From Acetobacter pomorum (GTDB taxonomy: Bacteria; Pseudomonadota; Alphaproteobacteria; Acetobacterales; Acetobacteraceae): DNA of 64,000 nucleotides. A program made the translations under genes and the position numbers. Of the stretch, positions 38,710 through 48,873 are shown one piece after another. The stretch is taken from positions 1-64,000 of the forward strand of contig NZ_PEBQ01000177.1 in NCBI RefSeq assembly GCF_002738225.1. The letters run 5' to 3'. The notes below the pieces were generated by a model that was not told where the DNA came from, ran no database searches, and saw nothing but the letters and a program-made list of their open reading frames with translations. Numbering within the stretch: position 1 is the stretch's first letter; the number at the start of each line of letters is the position of its first letter.

Positions 38710-40167
38710 GTGACAGTTAAAACCTACATCCATGAATGGACAGATCAGCCTGTCCGCAATGTTCTGGCCGGCATGGTAGGCACTTTTGCACTTATTCCAG
38801 AAGTGATTGCCTTCTCTTACGTAGCGGGGGTTGCACCTTCTGTGGGGTTGTTTGCCTCATTTGTCATCAGCATTGCCATTGCCATTACGGGTGGCAGGCC
38901 GGGTATGATTTCCGGAGCTGCTGGCTCTGTTGCGCTTGTTGCGGCAGAACTGGTGCATAGTCATGGGCTACAATATCTGCTTTTAGCTACGCTGCTGGCA
39001 GGGGCATTCCAGATTATCTTCGGGTTGTTACGCCTGCAAAGCATGATGCGCTTTGTCTCGCGCGAGGTGGAAACCGGATTTGTAAATGCACTAGGCATCC
39101 TTATTTTTTCCGCACAAGTTCCACAAATGCTGCATGTTACGTGGCACACTTATGCGCTTATTGGGCTTGGGCTGGCTATTGTCTATCTTTTTCCACGCGT
39201 TACCACAGCCATTCCCTCCCCTTTAATTTGCATTCTTGTGCTTACTGGCATTACTTTTGCCATACCTATGCCTGTACATGTGGTTTCTGATCTGGGGGAT
39301 CTGCCCTCCGGCCTGCCCCATCTCACATTTCCAAATGTGCCTTTTTCCGCAGAAACTTTTAAAATTGTTCTTCCCTACGCATTTGCCATGGCCATGGTGG
39401 GGCTTCTGGAATCCCTGATGACAGCCACGGTTGTGGATGAACTGACCGATACACACAGCAATAAGCGCATGGAATGTACGGGGCTTGGATTTTCCAACAT
39501 TATGGTGGGGCTGTTTGGCGGCATGGCCGGGTGTGGCATGATTGGGCAGACAGTTGGCAACCTGCGTTATGGTGGGCGTGGTCGGCTTTCCACCTTTACG
39601 GCTGGGGCATTTTTGCTGCTATTGCTGGTGGTGTTGCACCGCTTTGTGGCCCAAGTGCCCGTGGCAGCGCTGGTGGCCATTATGATTATGGTGTCTGTCA
39701 GCACATTTTCATGGTCCTCATTGCGTGATCTGTTCAAGCATCCGCGCCTTTCCTCCACAGTTATGCTGGCCACTGTTCTGGTCGTGGTGCTAACCCATGA
39801 TCTGGCTGCCGGCGTGGCCTGCGGCGTGCTGCTAAATGGGTTGTTCTTCTCTTTTCAAGTTATGAAACTTGTTCAGGTCAGCATCACTTTTACAGAAAAG
39901 ACAAACACACGCACCTATTACGTGCATGGGCAACTATTCTTTGCTTCGGCAAGCGTTCTGGCCGATGCCATAGATTTTCAGGATACCGCCTCAACCATTG
40001 TGCTTGATCTTGAAGATGCGCATATCTGGGATATTAGCGCAGCAGATGCCCTGGAAAAAATTGCATCCCGCCTGAAAGCGCGCGGCAAAACGGTTTCTGT
40101 TATCCATGCAGATCAACGGGCAGAAAAACTTCTGGCTTCTCTGGGCCATGACACGTTGCTGGCATAA
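38710..40167 (+). CDS. SulP-family anion transporter with STAS domain
   Basis: A 485-residue transporter with 10 or more TM helices, 'ALIPEVIAFSYVAGVAPSVGL' near TM1 and 'TGGRPGMISGAAGSVALV' before TM3 region. The C-terminal STAS domain (about 390-485, 'STIVLDLEDAHIWDISAADALEKI') is the regulatory part. SulP proteins carry sulphate, bicarbonate or C4-dicarboxylates; the substrate cannot be told. The start codon is GTG. It is divergent from lpxB across 184 bases. Confidence 0.9.
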   Translation: MTVKTYIHEWTDQPVRNVLAGMVGTFALIPEVIAFSYVAGVAPSVGLFASFVISIAIAITGGRPGMISGAAGSVALVAAELVHSHGLQYLLLATLLAGAFQIIFGLLRLQSMMRFVSREVETGFVNALGILIFSAQVPQMLHVTWHTYALIGLGLAIVYLFPRVTTAIPSPLICILVLTGITFAIPMPVHVVSDLGDLPSGLPHLTFPNVPFSAETFKIVLPYAFAMAMVGLLESLMTATVVDELTDTHSNKRMECTGLGFSNIMVGLFGGMAGCGMIGQTVGNLRYGGRGRLSTFTAGAFLLLLLVVLHRFVAQVPVAALVAIMIMVSVSTFSWSSLRDLFKHPRLSSTVMLATVLVVVLTHDLAAGVACGVLLNGLFFSFQVMKLVQVSITFTEKTNTRTYYVHGQLFFASASVLADAIDFQDTASTIVLDLEDAHIWDISAADALEKIASRLKARGKTVSVIHADQRAEKLLASLGHDTLLA

Positions 40168-40195
40168 GCCACCAACGCACCATACTGGACCTTAT

Positions 40196-40232
40196 AAAAA
40201 AGGAGACATGCATTTCTCATGTCTCCTTTTTA
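40196..40232. terminator. Bidirectional terminator between the SulP gene and msrQ
   Basis: AAAAAGGAGACATG...CATGTCTCCTTTTT: a long perfect stem, 28 bases after the SulP stop and 3 bases beyond the msrQ stop. Confidence 0.92.
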
Positions 40233-40234
40233 TT

Positions 40235-40855
40235 TCATGATTTTTTAAGCCCAGGTTTTGGAACAAGACGCAAGCCTAAAACACATGCCGCAATAGCCGC
40301 ATATACAAAAGGTTCAACGTACCATTGTTTAAATGCAATGGTATAATGAATACACGCCAGAACCATGGCCACATACACCAGACGATGCAGCCGCGCCCAT
40401 TTTTTACCAAGCCGGATGATGGATTTACGCGTGGATGTTGCAGCCAGCACAATCAGAATAGAAAATGCCAGCAAGCCGAATGTCAGAAATGGCCGTGTTA
40501 AAAAATCTTTCCATATCCGCTGAATATCAAACCCACGCGCCCACCAGAAATAAAGTGTGACATGCAAAGCCGCGTAGCTGAACGCTAACAGACCCAGCGG
40601 ACGGCGATAGACCATTAAATCAATTTTTAAAAATCGTTTAAGCGGCGAAATCATCAATGACACAAGCAGAAAGCGAAACGCATAACGCCCGAATTCATGC
40701 AGGCATGTCTTAAAAGGATTTGGACCTAAATCCCCTGAAAATGCACCCGCCAAATAAGAGACCGCTGGCAGCATAAATAACACATACAGCAACACCTGCC
40801 GCGTAAGGGGAGAAAGGCGAAACCGCCGGTTTCGGTCTGTGGTGGGGGGTGGCAT
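40235..40855 (-). CDS. msrQ: Heme-binding membrane subunit MsrQ (YedZ)
   Basis: A 206-residue membrane protein with about six TM helices. The heme-ligand histidines are visible in 'YAALHVTLYFW', 'ARLHRLVYV' and 'CIHYTIAF'. MsrQ passes electrons to MsrP, which repairs methionine sulphoxide in periplasmic proteins. The family motif 'GRYAFRFLLVSLMISPLKRF' is present. msrP, usually directly upstream, is absent here, so its partner is either elsewhere or lost. Confidence 0.88.
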   Translation of the reverse strand: MPPPTTDRNRRFRLSPLTRQVLLYVLFMLPAVSYLAGAFSGDLGPNPFKTCLHEFGRYAFRFLLVSLMISPLKRFLKIDLMVYRRPLGLLAFSYAALHVTLYFWWARGFDIQRIWKDFLTRPFLTFGLLAFSILIVLAATSTRKSIIRLGKKWARLHRLVYVAMVLACIHYTIAFKQWYVEPFVYAAIAACVLGLRLVPKPGLKKS

Positions 40856-41016
40856 TGGCTTTTCCGTTCTCCACTGTTGGAAACACTCAGCCTTTTACAC
40901 TGAATGCAAGATTACCCTTACAAAATCGGCCTCGTTACGCAAGAATACTCTGAAATCGTAACAAATTATGCCCTATTGAGACACGTAAACGCGAACAGCT
41001 TTCTTAAAACCCGCCC

Positions 41017-41046
41017 AAGACATGCCTTACTATTCCTGTTTATAAT
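41017..41046 (+). promoter_or_regulatory. Likely sigma-70 promoter of the dehydrogenase gene
   Basis: AAGACA at 41017-41022 and a perfect TATAAT at 41041-41046 are 18 bases apart. Transcription would start near 41053, leaving a leader of about 26 bases. Confidence 0.6.
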
Positions 41047-41066
41047 TCCTTCAATACAAACAGGAA
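41033..41066 (+). promoter_or_regulatory. Inverted repeat around the -10 and start site
   Basis: TTCCTGTTT at 41033-41041 and AAACAGGAA at 41058-41066 are perfect 9-bp arms with a 16-base spacer. They flank the -10 and the likely start point, and the right arm overlaps the AGGAAGG ribosome binding site. The left arm would not be in the transcript, so a protein-binding operator is more likely than an RNA hairpin (inference). Confidence 0.55.
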
Positions 41067-41078
41067 GGTTTATTCAGC

Positions 41079-41954
41079 ATGACAACTCAGCAGACTATCG
41101 GTTTTATTGGGTTTGGTGCCATGGCCAGCCGTATGGCCGCACATCTGGAAAAAGCCGGATATGCAACACTGGCCTATACGCCCTCTGGCAAAGGGGGAGA
41201 TGGCGTTGCCCATTTTTTGCCTACTCCGGCAGAAGTAGCCAGCAAGGCTGATATTGTTCTGGTATGTGTGCCAGATGATGAGGCCCTTGCCGCCAGCATG
41301 TATGGCCCCAAAGGAGTTCTGGCTGGCATAAAAACAAATGGCTTGCTGCTGAACACCAGTTCTGTTTCTCCCGAAGCGGCTGATGCCCTGCAAAAAGCCG
41401 GGCAGGAAAAAAAGATCTGTGTGATTGATTGCCCGGTATCTGGCAGCACGCCAGAGGCAGATGCCGCCACTCTGGTTATTCTTGCCGGAGGGGATGATGC
41501 TGCCATTGCGCGTGCCCAACCTGTTTTTGATAAAATTGGCCGCATTACCATCCATGCAGGACCATCTGGCAGCGGTGCACGCCTTAAGCTGGTTATAAAC
41601 GGCATTATGGGCGCTGGGCTGGCTGCGGTGGCAGAAGGCATTGCCTATGGACTAGCCGCGGGGCTGGACCGTTCCATGCTGTTTGATGCGCTGGATGAAA
41701 TGGCTGTTATTTCTCCGCACCACAAGCGCAAGATCAAAATGGCCAAGGCTGGAGATTTTTCTCCCCAGTTCCCTGCCCGCCTTATGCAAAAAGATATGCG
41801 CCTGCTGATGGATGCCGTGGCGCGCCTGGCTGTGCCCGCACCTACGCTGGCAGCCGTAACCCAACAGCTTTCCCTCGCCCGCCGAGCCGCTGAAAATGCT
41901 GACTATTCAGTTCTGATTGGGGTGATGGAAAAAATTGTCGCCAACGACGCCTGA
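41079..41954 (+). CDS. Beta-hydroxyacid dehydrogenase family NAD(P)-oxidoreductase
   Basis: A 291-residue enzyme of the 3-hydroxyisobutyrate/6-phosphogluconate dehydrogenase family. An N-terminal Rossmann fold has 'GFIGFGAMASRMAAHLEKAG', then 'CPVSGSTPEADAATLVILAGG'. The catalytic Lys lies in 'ARLKLVINGIMGAGLAAVAEG'. The C-terminal helical domain has 'FSPQFPARLMQKDMRLLMD'. Possible substrates include tartronate semialdehyde, 3-hydroxyisobutyrate or succinic semialdehyde; sequence alone does not decide. The 3' end overlaps the convergent gene by 52 bases. Confidence 0.88.
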   Translation: MTTQQTIGFIGFGAMASRMAAHLEKAGYATLAYTPSGKGGDGVAHFLPTPAEVASKADIVLVCVPDDEALAASMYGPKGVLAGIKTNGLLLNTSSVSPEAADALQKAGQEKKICVIDCPVSGSTPEADAATLVILAGGDDAAIARAQPVFDKIGRITIHAGPSGSGARLKLVINGIMGAGLAAVAEGIAYGLAAGLDRSMLFDALDEMAVISPHHKRKIKMAKAGDFSPQFPARLMQKDMRLLMDAVARLAVPAPTLAAVTQQLSLARRAAENADYSVLIGVMEKIVANDA

Positions 41955-42703
41955 ACACCAGCCACACACACCGCAAGCCTGTCCCCTATACCACGGGGCA
42001 GGCCAGCCTGTTCTGGCCCGCGTGCCACATCACGTTTGGCCAGAACAACGGGTAAAGCTGCCTTACGGCCAAGTGCACCCAAACTTTTAAAATGACATTC
42101 CTGCATAAACATCTCGCCGGTTTGCCTTAACTGTTCCGGAGTGCCGGGAAACAGAAATCGCCCATTCCCCAAAAGTAAGGGCCAATGCCGTAACATGGCA
42201 CCTGCCCCATAAGCGGCCCCCGCATTCTCCACGCGTTGCAACGTATCAGAATCGCACACACCCAGTAGCTCGGCTATGGCCCGCTGGAAGGCTCCGGCCC
42301 CCTCGCGCATCATTAAAGTCCAGCGCTCTACACTCTGTTCGGTCTGTTGGGCTTCCAGCTCCATTTCACGCGCGGCAATCATGCTCAAACATGTTTCACG
42401 CCTTACTTTGCCAGAGTCCACCAGCGCCATCAGCGGCGGAGCCAGCACATGTTCAGGCTTGCGCTGTCCCTCCAGCACATCACGCCACCATTGCAGGCGG
42501 ATATAGCCCGCCATTGGTCCCGCCACCGTAGCAGAGCGCGCAGGCGCCAAAGCGCGAATCAATTCATTATGAAAAGCCAGAAGAACATAAGCGGCATCAC
42601 GCACAGAGGAAGGCAAAAACCACAGGCACAGCGCCCGATCCGGGTCTGCCCGCATGGCGTTTTGCACGGCCATAACAAGGGGCTGTTGTTCCTGCTGCGC
42701 CAT
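41903..42703 (-). CDS. Squalene/phytoene synthase family protein (NDUFAF6-like)
   Basis: About 266 residues with the family fold but without the Asp-rich metal motifs needed for prenyl condensation. The N-terminus 'DPDRALCLWFLPSSVRDAAYVLLAFHNELIR' and 'GYIRLQWWRDVLEG' resemble NDUFAF6, a mitochondrial complex I assembly factor, and its alphaproteobacterial homologues. So a carotenoid or hopanoid role is unlikely (inference). The ATG at 42703 is preceded by AGGG; one at 42724 is possible. Confidence 0.8.
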   Translation of the reverse strand: MAQQEQQPLVMAVQNAMRADPDRALCLWFLPSSVRDAAYVLLAFHNELIRALAPARSATVAGPMAGYIRLQWWRDVLEGQRKPEHVLAPPLMALVDSGKVRRETCLSMIAAREMELEAQQTEQSVERWTLMMREGAGAFQRAIAELLGVCDSDTLQRVENAGAAYGAGAMLRHWPLLLGNGRFLFPGTPEQLRQTGEMFMQECHFKSLGALGRKAALPVVLAKRDVARGPEQAGLPRGIGDRLAVCVAGVQASLATIFSITPIRTE

Positions 42704-42959
42704 TTTACCCTGTTTCTCCCTCATCCAGGCATACCTGCTACGCGGGAAACCTGCGTATGGCCCATGCGTTGGAATGGTCCCGCTTTCCTAACGGAAGGCC
42801 CTCATAGTACGCCCCACTGGCAAGGCAAGTTTCCGTGAGTATGCCCGCGCAGGGCACATGTCATGCGCCTATCCCTTGACGCATCTGCCCCGCGCCCATA
42901 GCTCTGGAACTCAGGTGTGTTCCCTCACACGCCCCGCCTTTAGAATACGGAGTATCAAA

Positions 42960-43568
42960 ATGGCTTTTGAACTGCCTGCCCTCCCCTTTGCTCCCACCGC
43001 ACTCGCCCCGCGTGGCATGTGCCCGGAAACGCTTGAATACCATCATGGCAAGCATCATCTGGCCTACGTCAACACCCTGAACAAGCTGCTGGAAGACAAG
43101 CCCGAATTTCAGGGCAAGTCTTTGGAAGAAATCATTCTGGCTGCCCACGGCAAAGCAGACCTTACGGGCCTGTTCAACAATGCTGGCCAGCATTGGAACC
43201 ATTCCTTCTTCTGGAACTGCCTCTCCCCCACCGGCGGTGTAATGCCAGAAAAGCTGGCTGCAAAAATTGCCAGCGATTTCGGCAGCATTGACACCTTTAA
43301 GGAAGAATTCCGCAAAGCTGCTGTTTCTCAGTTCGGTTCTGGCTGGGCATGGCTGGTTCTGGGTAAGGATGGCAAGCTGGCCATCACCAAAACCCCCAAC
43401 GGCACCAACCCACTGGCCGAAGGCCAGGGCAAGGCTCTGCTGACCGTGGACGTGTGGGAACATTCCTACTATCTGGACTTCCGCAACCGTCGTCCGGACT
43501 ACGTCACCAACTTCCTGGACAAGCTGGCGAATTATGAATTCGCTGAAGCCCAGCTGAACGCGGCATAA
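42960..43568 (+). CDS. sodB: Superoxide dismutase (Fe/Mn family)
   Basis: A 202-residue enzyme that removes superoxide. Metal ligands: His in 'YHHGKHHLAYV', His in 'GQHWNHSFFW', and Asp and His in 'LLTVDVWEHSYYLDFRN'. 'NNAGQHWNHSFFWNCL' and the Gln in the N-terminal half suggest the iron form typical of alphaproteobacteria. CGGAG lies seven bases before the ATG. It is a single-gene unit with its own terminator. Confidence 0.95.
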   Translation: MAFELPALPFAPTALAPRGMCPETLEYHHGKHHLAYVNTLNKLLEDKPEFQGKSLEEIILAAHGKADLTGLFNNAGQHWNHSFFWNCLSPTGGVMPEKLAAKIASDFGSIDTFKEEFRKAAVSQFGSGWAWLVLGKDGKLAITKTPNGTNPLAEGQGKALLTVDVWEHSYYLDFRNRRPDYVTNFLDKLANYEFAEAQLNAA

Positions 43569-43622
43569 GTTTTTCCTTATAGGAAAAACATAAAGGCAGT
43601 ACCTTAGCGGGTGCTGCCTTTT
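43569..43622 (+). terminator. Two hairpins and a terminator after sodB
   Basis: First GTTTTTCC-ttata-GGAAAAAC (43569-43589), a perfect 8-bp stem touching the stop codon. Then AAAGGCAG..ACC..GGT..CTGCCTTTTTT (43593-43622), a standard intrinsic terminator with a T-run. The first stem may protect the 3' end. Confidence 0.85.
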
Positions 43623-43698
43623 TTATTGGAAACCCTGCTCTTTCAAGATGTTCTGCGGGGGCCATCTACCACCCATGCACGAAAACGCATCACGCCCC

Positions 43699-43727
43699 CT
43701 TGATTGTCTCTCTCAACATTCCAATCT
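43699..43727 (+). promoter_or_regulatory. Likely heat-shock (RpoH) promoter of clpB
   Basis: CTTGAT at 43699-43704, a 16-base spacer, then CCAATCT at 43721-43727. This compares well with the alphaproteobacterial heat-shock consensus CTTGAA-N16/17-CYTATnT (5 of 6 and 6 of 7). It lies about 95 bases upstream of the clpB start. Confidence 0.65.
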
Positions 43728-43822
43728 CAATTTATGAAGGATGAGACCACGCTGACATTGCCTGCATGGGATGCCAGCAGGGCCTTCAGTCGCCTGATGT
43801 AAAAGGGACAAGAGGGATTATA

Positions 43823-46438
<2,616 letters not shown>

Positions 46439-46464
46439 TTTCTGCTTGGCAGAATGTGTTACAC

Positions 46465-46499
46465 AAAACGGGAAGGCCCTGTGCCTTCCCGTTTTTTTT
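46465..46499 (+). terminator. Intrinsic terminator after clpB
   Basis: AACGGGAAGGC-cctgt-GCCTTCCCGTT followed by a run of T. The perfect 11-bp stem is 27 bases past the clpB stop. Confidence 0.93.
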
Positions 46500-46524
46500 C
46501 AACCCATTGTTAAAGGAATGCAGC

Positions 46525-47157
46525 ATGTCTGAACCTGTGTGGCTGGTATGGGCCAGAGAAATTCAGGCCATTGCCCAAACTGGGCTTACCTATGCGCAGG
46601 ATCCGTTCGACAAGGAACGTTATGAAATGCTCCGCAATCTGGCCGCGCAAATGATGGCCAAAGGCAGCAATGGAAATGTTCAGAAAATAGAAGATCTGTT
46701 TAGCCAGCAATCAGGTTATGCCACCCCAAAGCTGGAAGTGCGCGTTGGTGTGTTTGATAGCCATAACCGTATGTTAATGGTGCGTGAAGTGCTGGACAGC
46801 AATCGCTGGACCGTGCCAGGTGGCTGGACAGACGTGAACCTGACGGCATCGGAATGTGCAGCAAAGGAAGTGTGGGAAGAAACCGGCTATACAGTGTACA
46901 TTACCAAACTGGCCATGGTACTGGATCGCACCCGCCAAGGGCATCAGCCGCCAGAACCTTTTTCCATTACCAAGCTGTTTTTTCTGGGTGAAATAACGGG
47001 CGGCACAGCCACCACCAGCATTGAAACAAGCGAAGTTAGCTTTTTTGCACAGAATGATATTCCGCAGGACATTTCAACCGGACGTATTACGCCGCATGAA
47101 ATCACCCGGCTTTTTGCGCATCATGCAAACCCGGAATTACCCACGGATTTTGACTGA
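46525..47157 (+). CDS. Nudix hydrolase with N-terminal extension
   Basis: About 210 residues. The first 60 ('WLVWAREIQAIAQTGLTYAQDPFD') match the helical domain found before some Nudix enzymes of the ADP-ribose/CDP-choline group. The Nudix box reads 'GGWTDVNLTASECAAKEVWEETGY': the first Glu of the classic GX5E is Leu here and the Arg of REUXEE is Lys, while the metal-binding EE is kept. AAAGGA lies upstream of the ATG at 46525. The substrate is unknown. Confidence 0.88.
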   Translation: MSEPVWLVWAREIQAIAQTGLTYAQDPFDKERYEMLRNLAAQMMAKGSNGNVQKIEDLFSQQSGYATPKLEVRVGVFDSHNRMLMVREVLDSNRWTVPGGWTDVNLTASECAAKEVWEETGYTVYITKLAMVLDRTRQGHQPPEPFSITKLFFLGEITGGTATTSIETSEVSFFAQNDIPQDISTGRITPHEITRLFAHHANPELPTDFD

Positions 47158-47162
47158 ACTGT

Positions 47163-47206
47163 TGTCTGACATCAGGATACGCACCATAAAACCCTGATGT
47201 CAGACA
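47163..47206. other. 14-bp perfect inverted repeat between convergent genes
   Basis: TGTCTGACATCAGG (47163-47176) and CCTGATGTCAGACA (47193-47206) form a perfect stem with a 16-base loop, filling most of the 55-base gap between the Nudix gene and hflX. No T-run follows on either strand. A termination, processing or transcript-protecting role is possible. Confidence 0.7.
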
Positions 47207-47212
47207 CGCCTC

Positions 47213-48559
47213 TTACGCAATCAAGGGCTGAATATGAGAAAACTGACGCTCAAACCGGGCGCGGTCTTCAGCTGAAAGACGGACAGTCATGTCTGTCTGC
47301 TCCTCCTTGTCTTCCCGCTGCACAACTTCACCATGCTGGTAAAGCCATGCCGAGGCTGCACCATCTGCCAAAGGCAAACAATAACGCACCACCTCCATGC
47401 CTTGCGTTATACGGGCATCAATACGGGCCAAAAGTGTTTCCAGCCCATCCCCTGTAATGGCGGAAATGGCAATGGTATCTTCTGTTTGCGGAAGGGCTTG
47501 CGGGCCACCCAGCAAATCAACCTTGTTCAGCACTTCAATAACACGTTCCGGCCAATCCTGCTCCAGCATGTCATCCTTTGCCATGCCTTCCAGCACGCCC
47601 AGCACATCTTTTTTCTGGGCGGCACTATCCGGGTGCGCTACATCACGCACATGCAGGATAATGTCTGCTTCTGCCACTTCTTCCAATGTAGCGCGGAAAG
47701 CTGCAATCAGCTCAGTTGGCAGATCACTGATAAATCCTACCGTATCCGACAGGATAACCCGCCGCCCAGAGGGCAGATCAATCGCGCGCATGGTGGGGTC
47801 AAGTGTGGCAAAAAGCTGGTCCTGCGCATACACGGTAGCACCTGTTAACGCGTTGAACAGTGTGGATTTGCCCGCGTTGGTGTACCCCACCAAGGCAACC
47901 ACCGGAAAAGGCACACGCTTACGTGCCTGCCGGTGCAAACCACGTGTACGCCTGACCTGTTCCAGATCCTTTTTAAGCCGCACGATACGATCACCGATCA
48001 TACGCCGGTCAGCTTCAATCTGGGTTTCACCGGGGCCACCAAGAAAACCAAAGCCTCCACGCTGGCGTTCAAGATGGGTCCACAACCGCACAAGGCGGGA
48101 ACGCTGATATTCAAGATGCGCAAGTTCAACCTGCAAGGTGCCTTCCTTTGTGGCGGCACGGGCACCAAAAATATCCAGAATAAGGCCGGTACGATCTATA
48201 ACCTTACAACCGCATTCTGTTTCCAGATTACGCTGCTGGGCGGGGCTGAGCTTTGCATCCACCACCACCACATCAACCTGATCCGCCTTAACAGCAATAC
48301 GCAGGGAATCCACCTGCCCTTTGCCTAACAGGGTGGCAGACCGCCTGCTGCGCAAAAGCAATATATCCTTGCGCACAATCACCAGCCCAATAGAGGCTGT
48401 AAGCCCCACCGCTTCTTCCAGCCGTGCTTCTGCGGCCCGGACATCCTGCCCGTGGGCGGAACGCTCCCACGGCAGAATAACTGCCGCGCGGGTTGCTACT
48501 TTCTTTTTCTTTTCAGAGAAACTCGTCGCCAAGAGAAAGGTCCCTGTCTGCCTGCGCAT
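47213..48559 (-). CDS. hflX: GTPase HflX
   Basis: A ribosome-splitting GTPase. The N-terminal domain has '[11 protein letters not shown]' and '[17 protein letters not shown]', then the linker '[19 protein letters not shown]' (key GPGETQ). The G domain has '[15 protein letters not shown]', '[10 protein letters not shown]' and 'NKVDLL'. The 5' end overlaps hfq by 47 bases; no strong ribosome binding site is visible for the ATG at 48559. A TTG at 48532, with AGGGA upstream, is a likely alternative. It follows hfq, the conserved hfq-hflX pair. Confidence 0.93.
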   Translation of the reverse strand: MRRQTGTFLLATSFSEKKKKVATRAAVILPWERSAHGQDVRAAEARLEEAVGLTASIGLVIVRKDILLLRSRRSATLLGKGQVDSLRIAVKADQVDVVVVDAKLSPAQQRNLETECGCKVIDRTGLILDIFGARAATKEGTLQVELAHLEYQRSRLVRLWTHLERQRGGFGFLGGPGETQIEADRRMIGDRIVRLKKDLEQVRRTRGLHRQARKRVPFPVVALVGYTNAGKSTLFNALTGATVYAQDQLFATLDPTMRAIDLPSGRRVILSDTVGFISDLPTELIAAFRATLEEVAEADIILHVRDVAHPDSAAQKKDVLGVLEGMAKDDMLEQDWPERVIEVLNKVDLLGGPQALPQTEDTIAISAITGDGLETLLARIDARITQGMEVVRYCLPLADGAASAWLYQHGEVVQREDKEEQTDMTVRLSAEDRARFERQFSHIQPLIA

Positions 48560-48797
48560 CGGCAGTGTTGGAATCGGAAATATTGACAGGAATGCTGGGC
48601 ATTACCGTGCTGATGGCATGCTTATAAATAAGCTGGGTTTGTTCATCACGCCGCAAAAGAACAACCTCATCATCAAACCATGTAATAAACCCCTGCAATT
48701 TAACGCCGTTAACCAAAAACACAGTAACAGCCGCGCGTGAACGCCGGATCTGGTTCAGAAACGCATCCTGCACGTTATATGCACTCTCTTTTTCCAC
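48513..48797 (-). CDS. hfq: RNA chaperone Hfq
   Basis: A 94-residue Sm-fold protein that forms hexamers and pairs small RNAs with mRNAs. It has '[29 protein letters not shown]' (key N-Q-x-x-F-L and VNGxKLxG) and the Sm2 'YKHAISTV'. The rim segment '[12 protein letters not shown]' has Asp-Glu where 'FDNF/FDSF' is typical. The start codon is GTG. The tail is short and acidic. It is followed by hflX, whose start lies inside it. Confidence 0.95.
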   Translation of the reverse strand: MEKESAYNVQDAFLNQIRRSRAAVTVFLVNGVKLQGFITWFDDEVVLLRRDEQTQLIYKHAISTVMPSIPVNISDSNTADAQADRDLSLGDEFL

Positions 48798-48824
48798 CGT
48801 GTGAGGCCCTATTCCGTTCTCATT

Positions 48825-48830
48825 ATTATA
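48825..48830 (-). promoter_or_regulatory. Possible hfq promoter -10
   Basis: A perfect TATAAT on the minus strand, 28 bases before the hfq GTG, in the 76-base gap after ntrX. The -35 at the expected distance (TTTAGG) is poor. It would let hfq be transcribed apart from ntrYX. Confidence 0.4.
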
Positions 48831-48873
48831 TTTAGCCGGACTGCCAGCCTAAAGCCTGCAACCTTGAAACATG

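Noticed and set aside
41903..42703. A carotenoid or hopanoid prenyl synthase
   Set aside because: The fold is right but the Asp-rich catalytic motifs are missing and no carotenoid or hopanoid genes are nearby.
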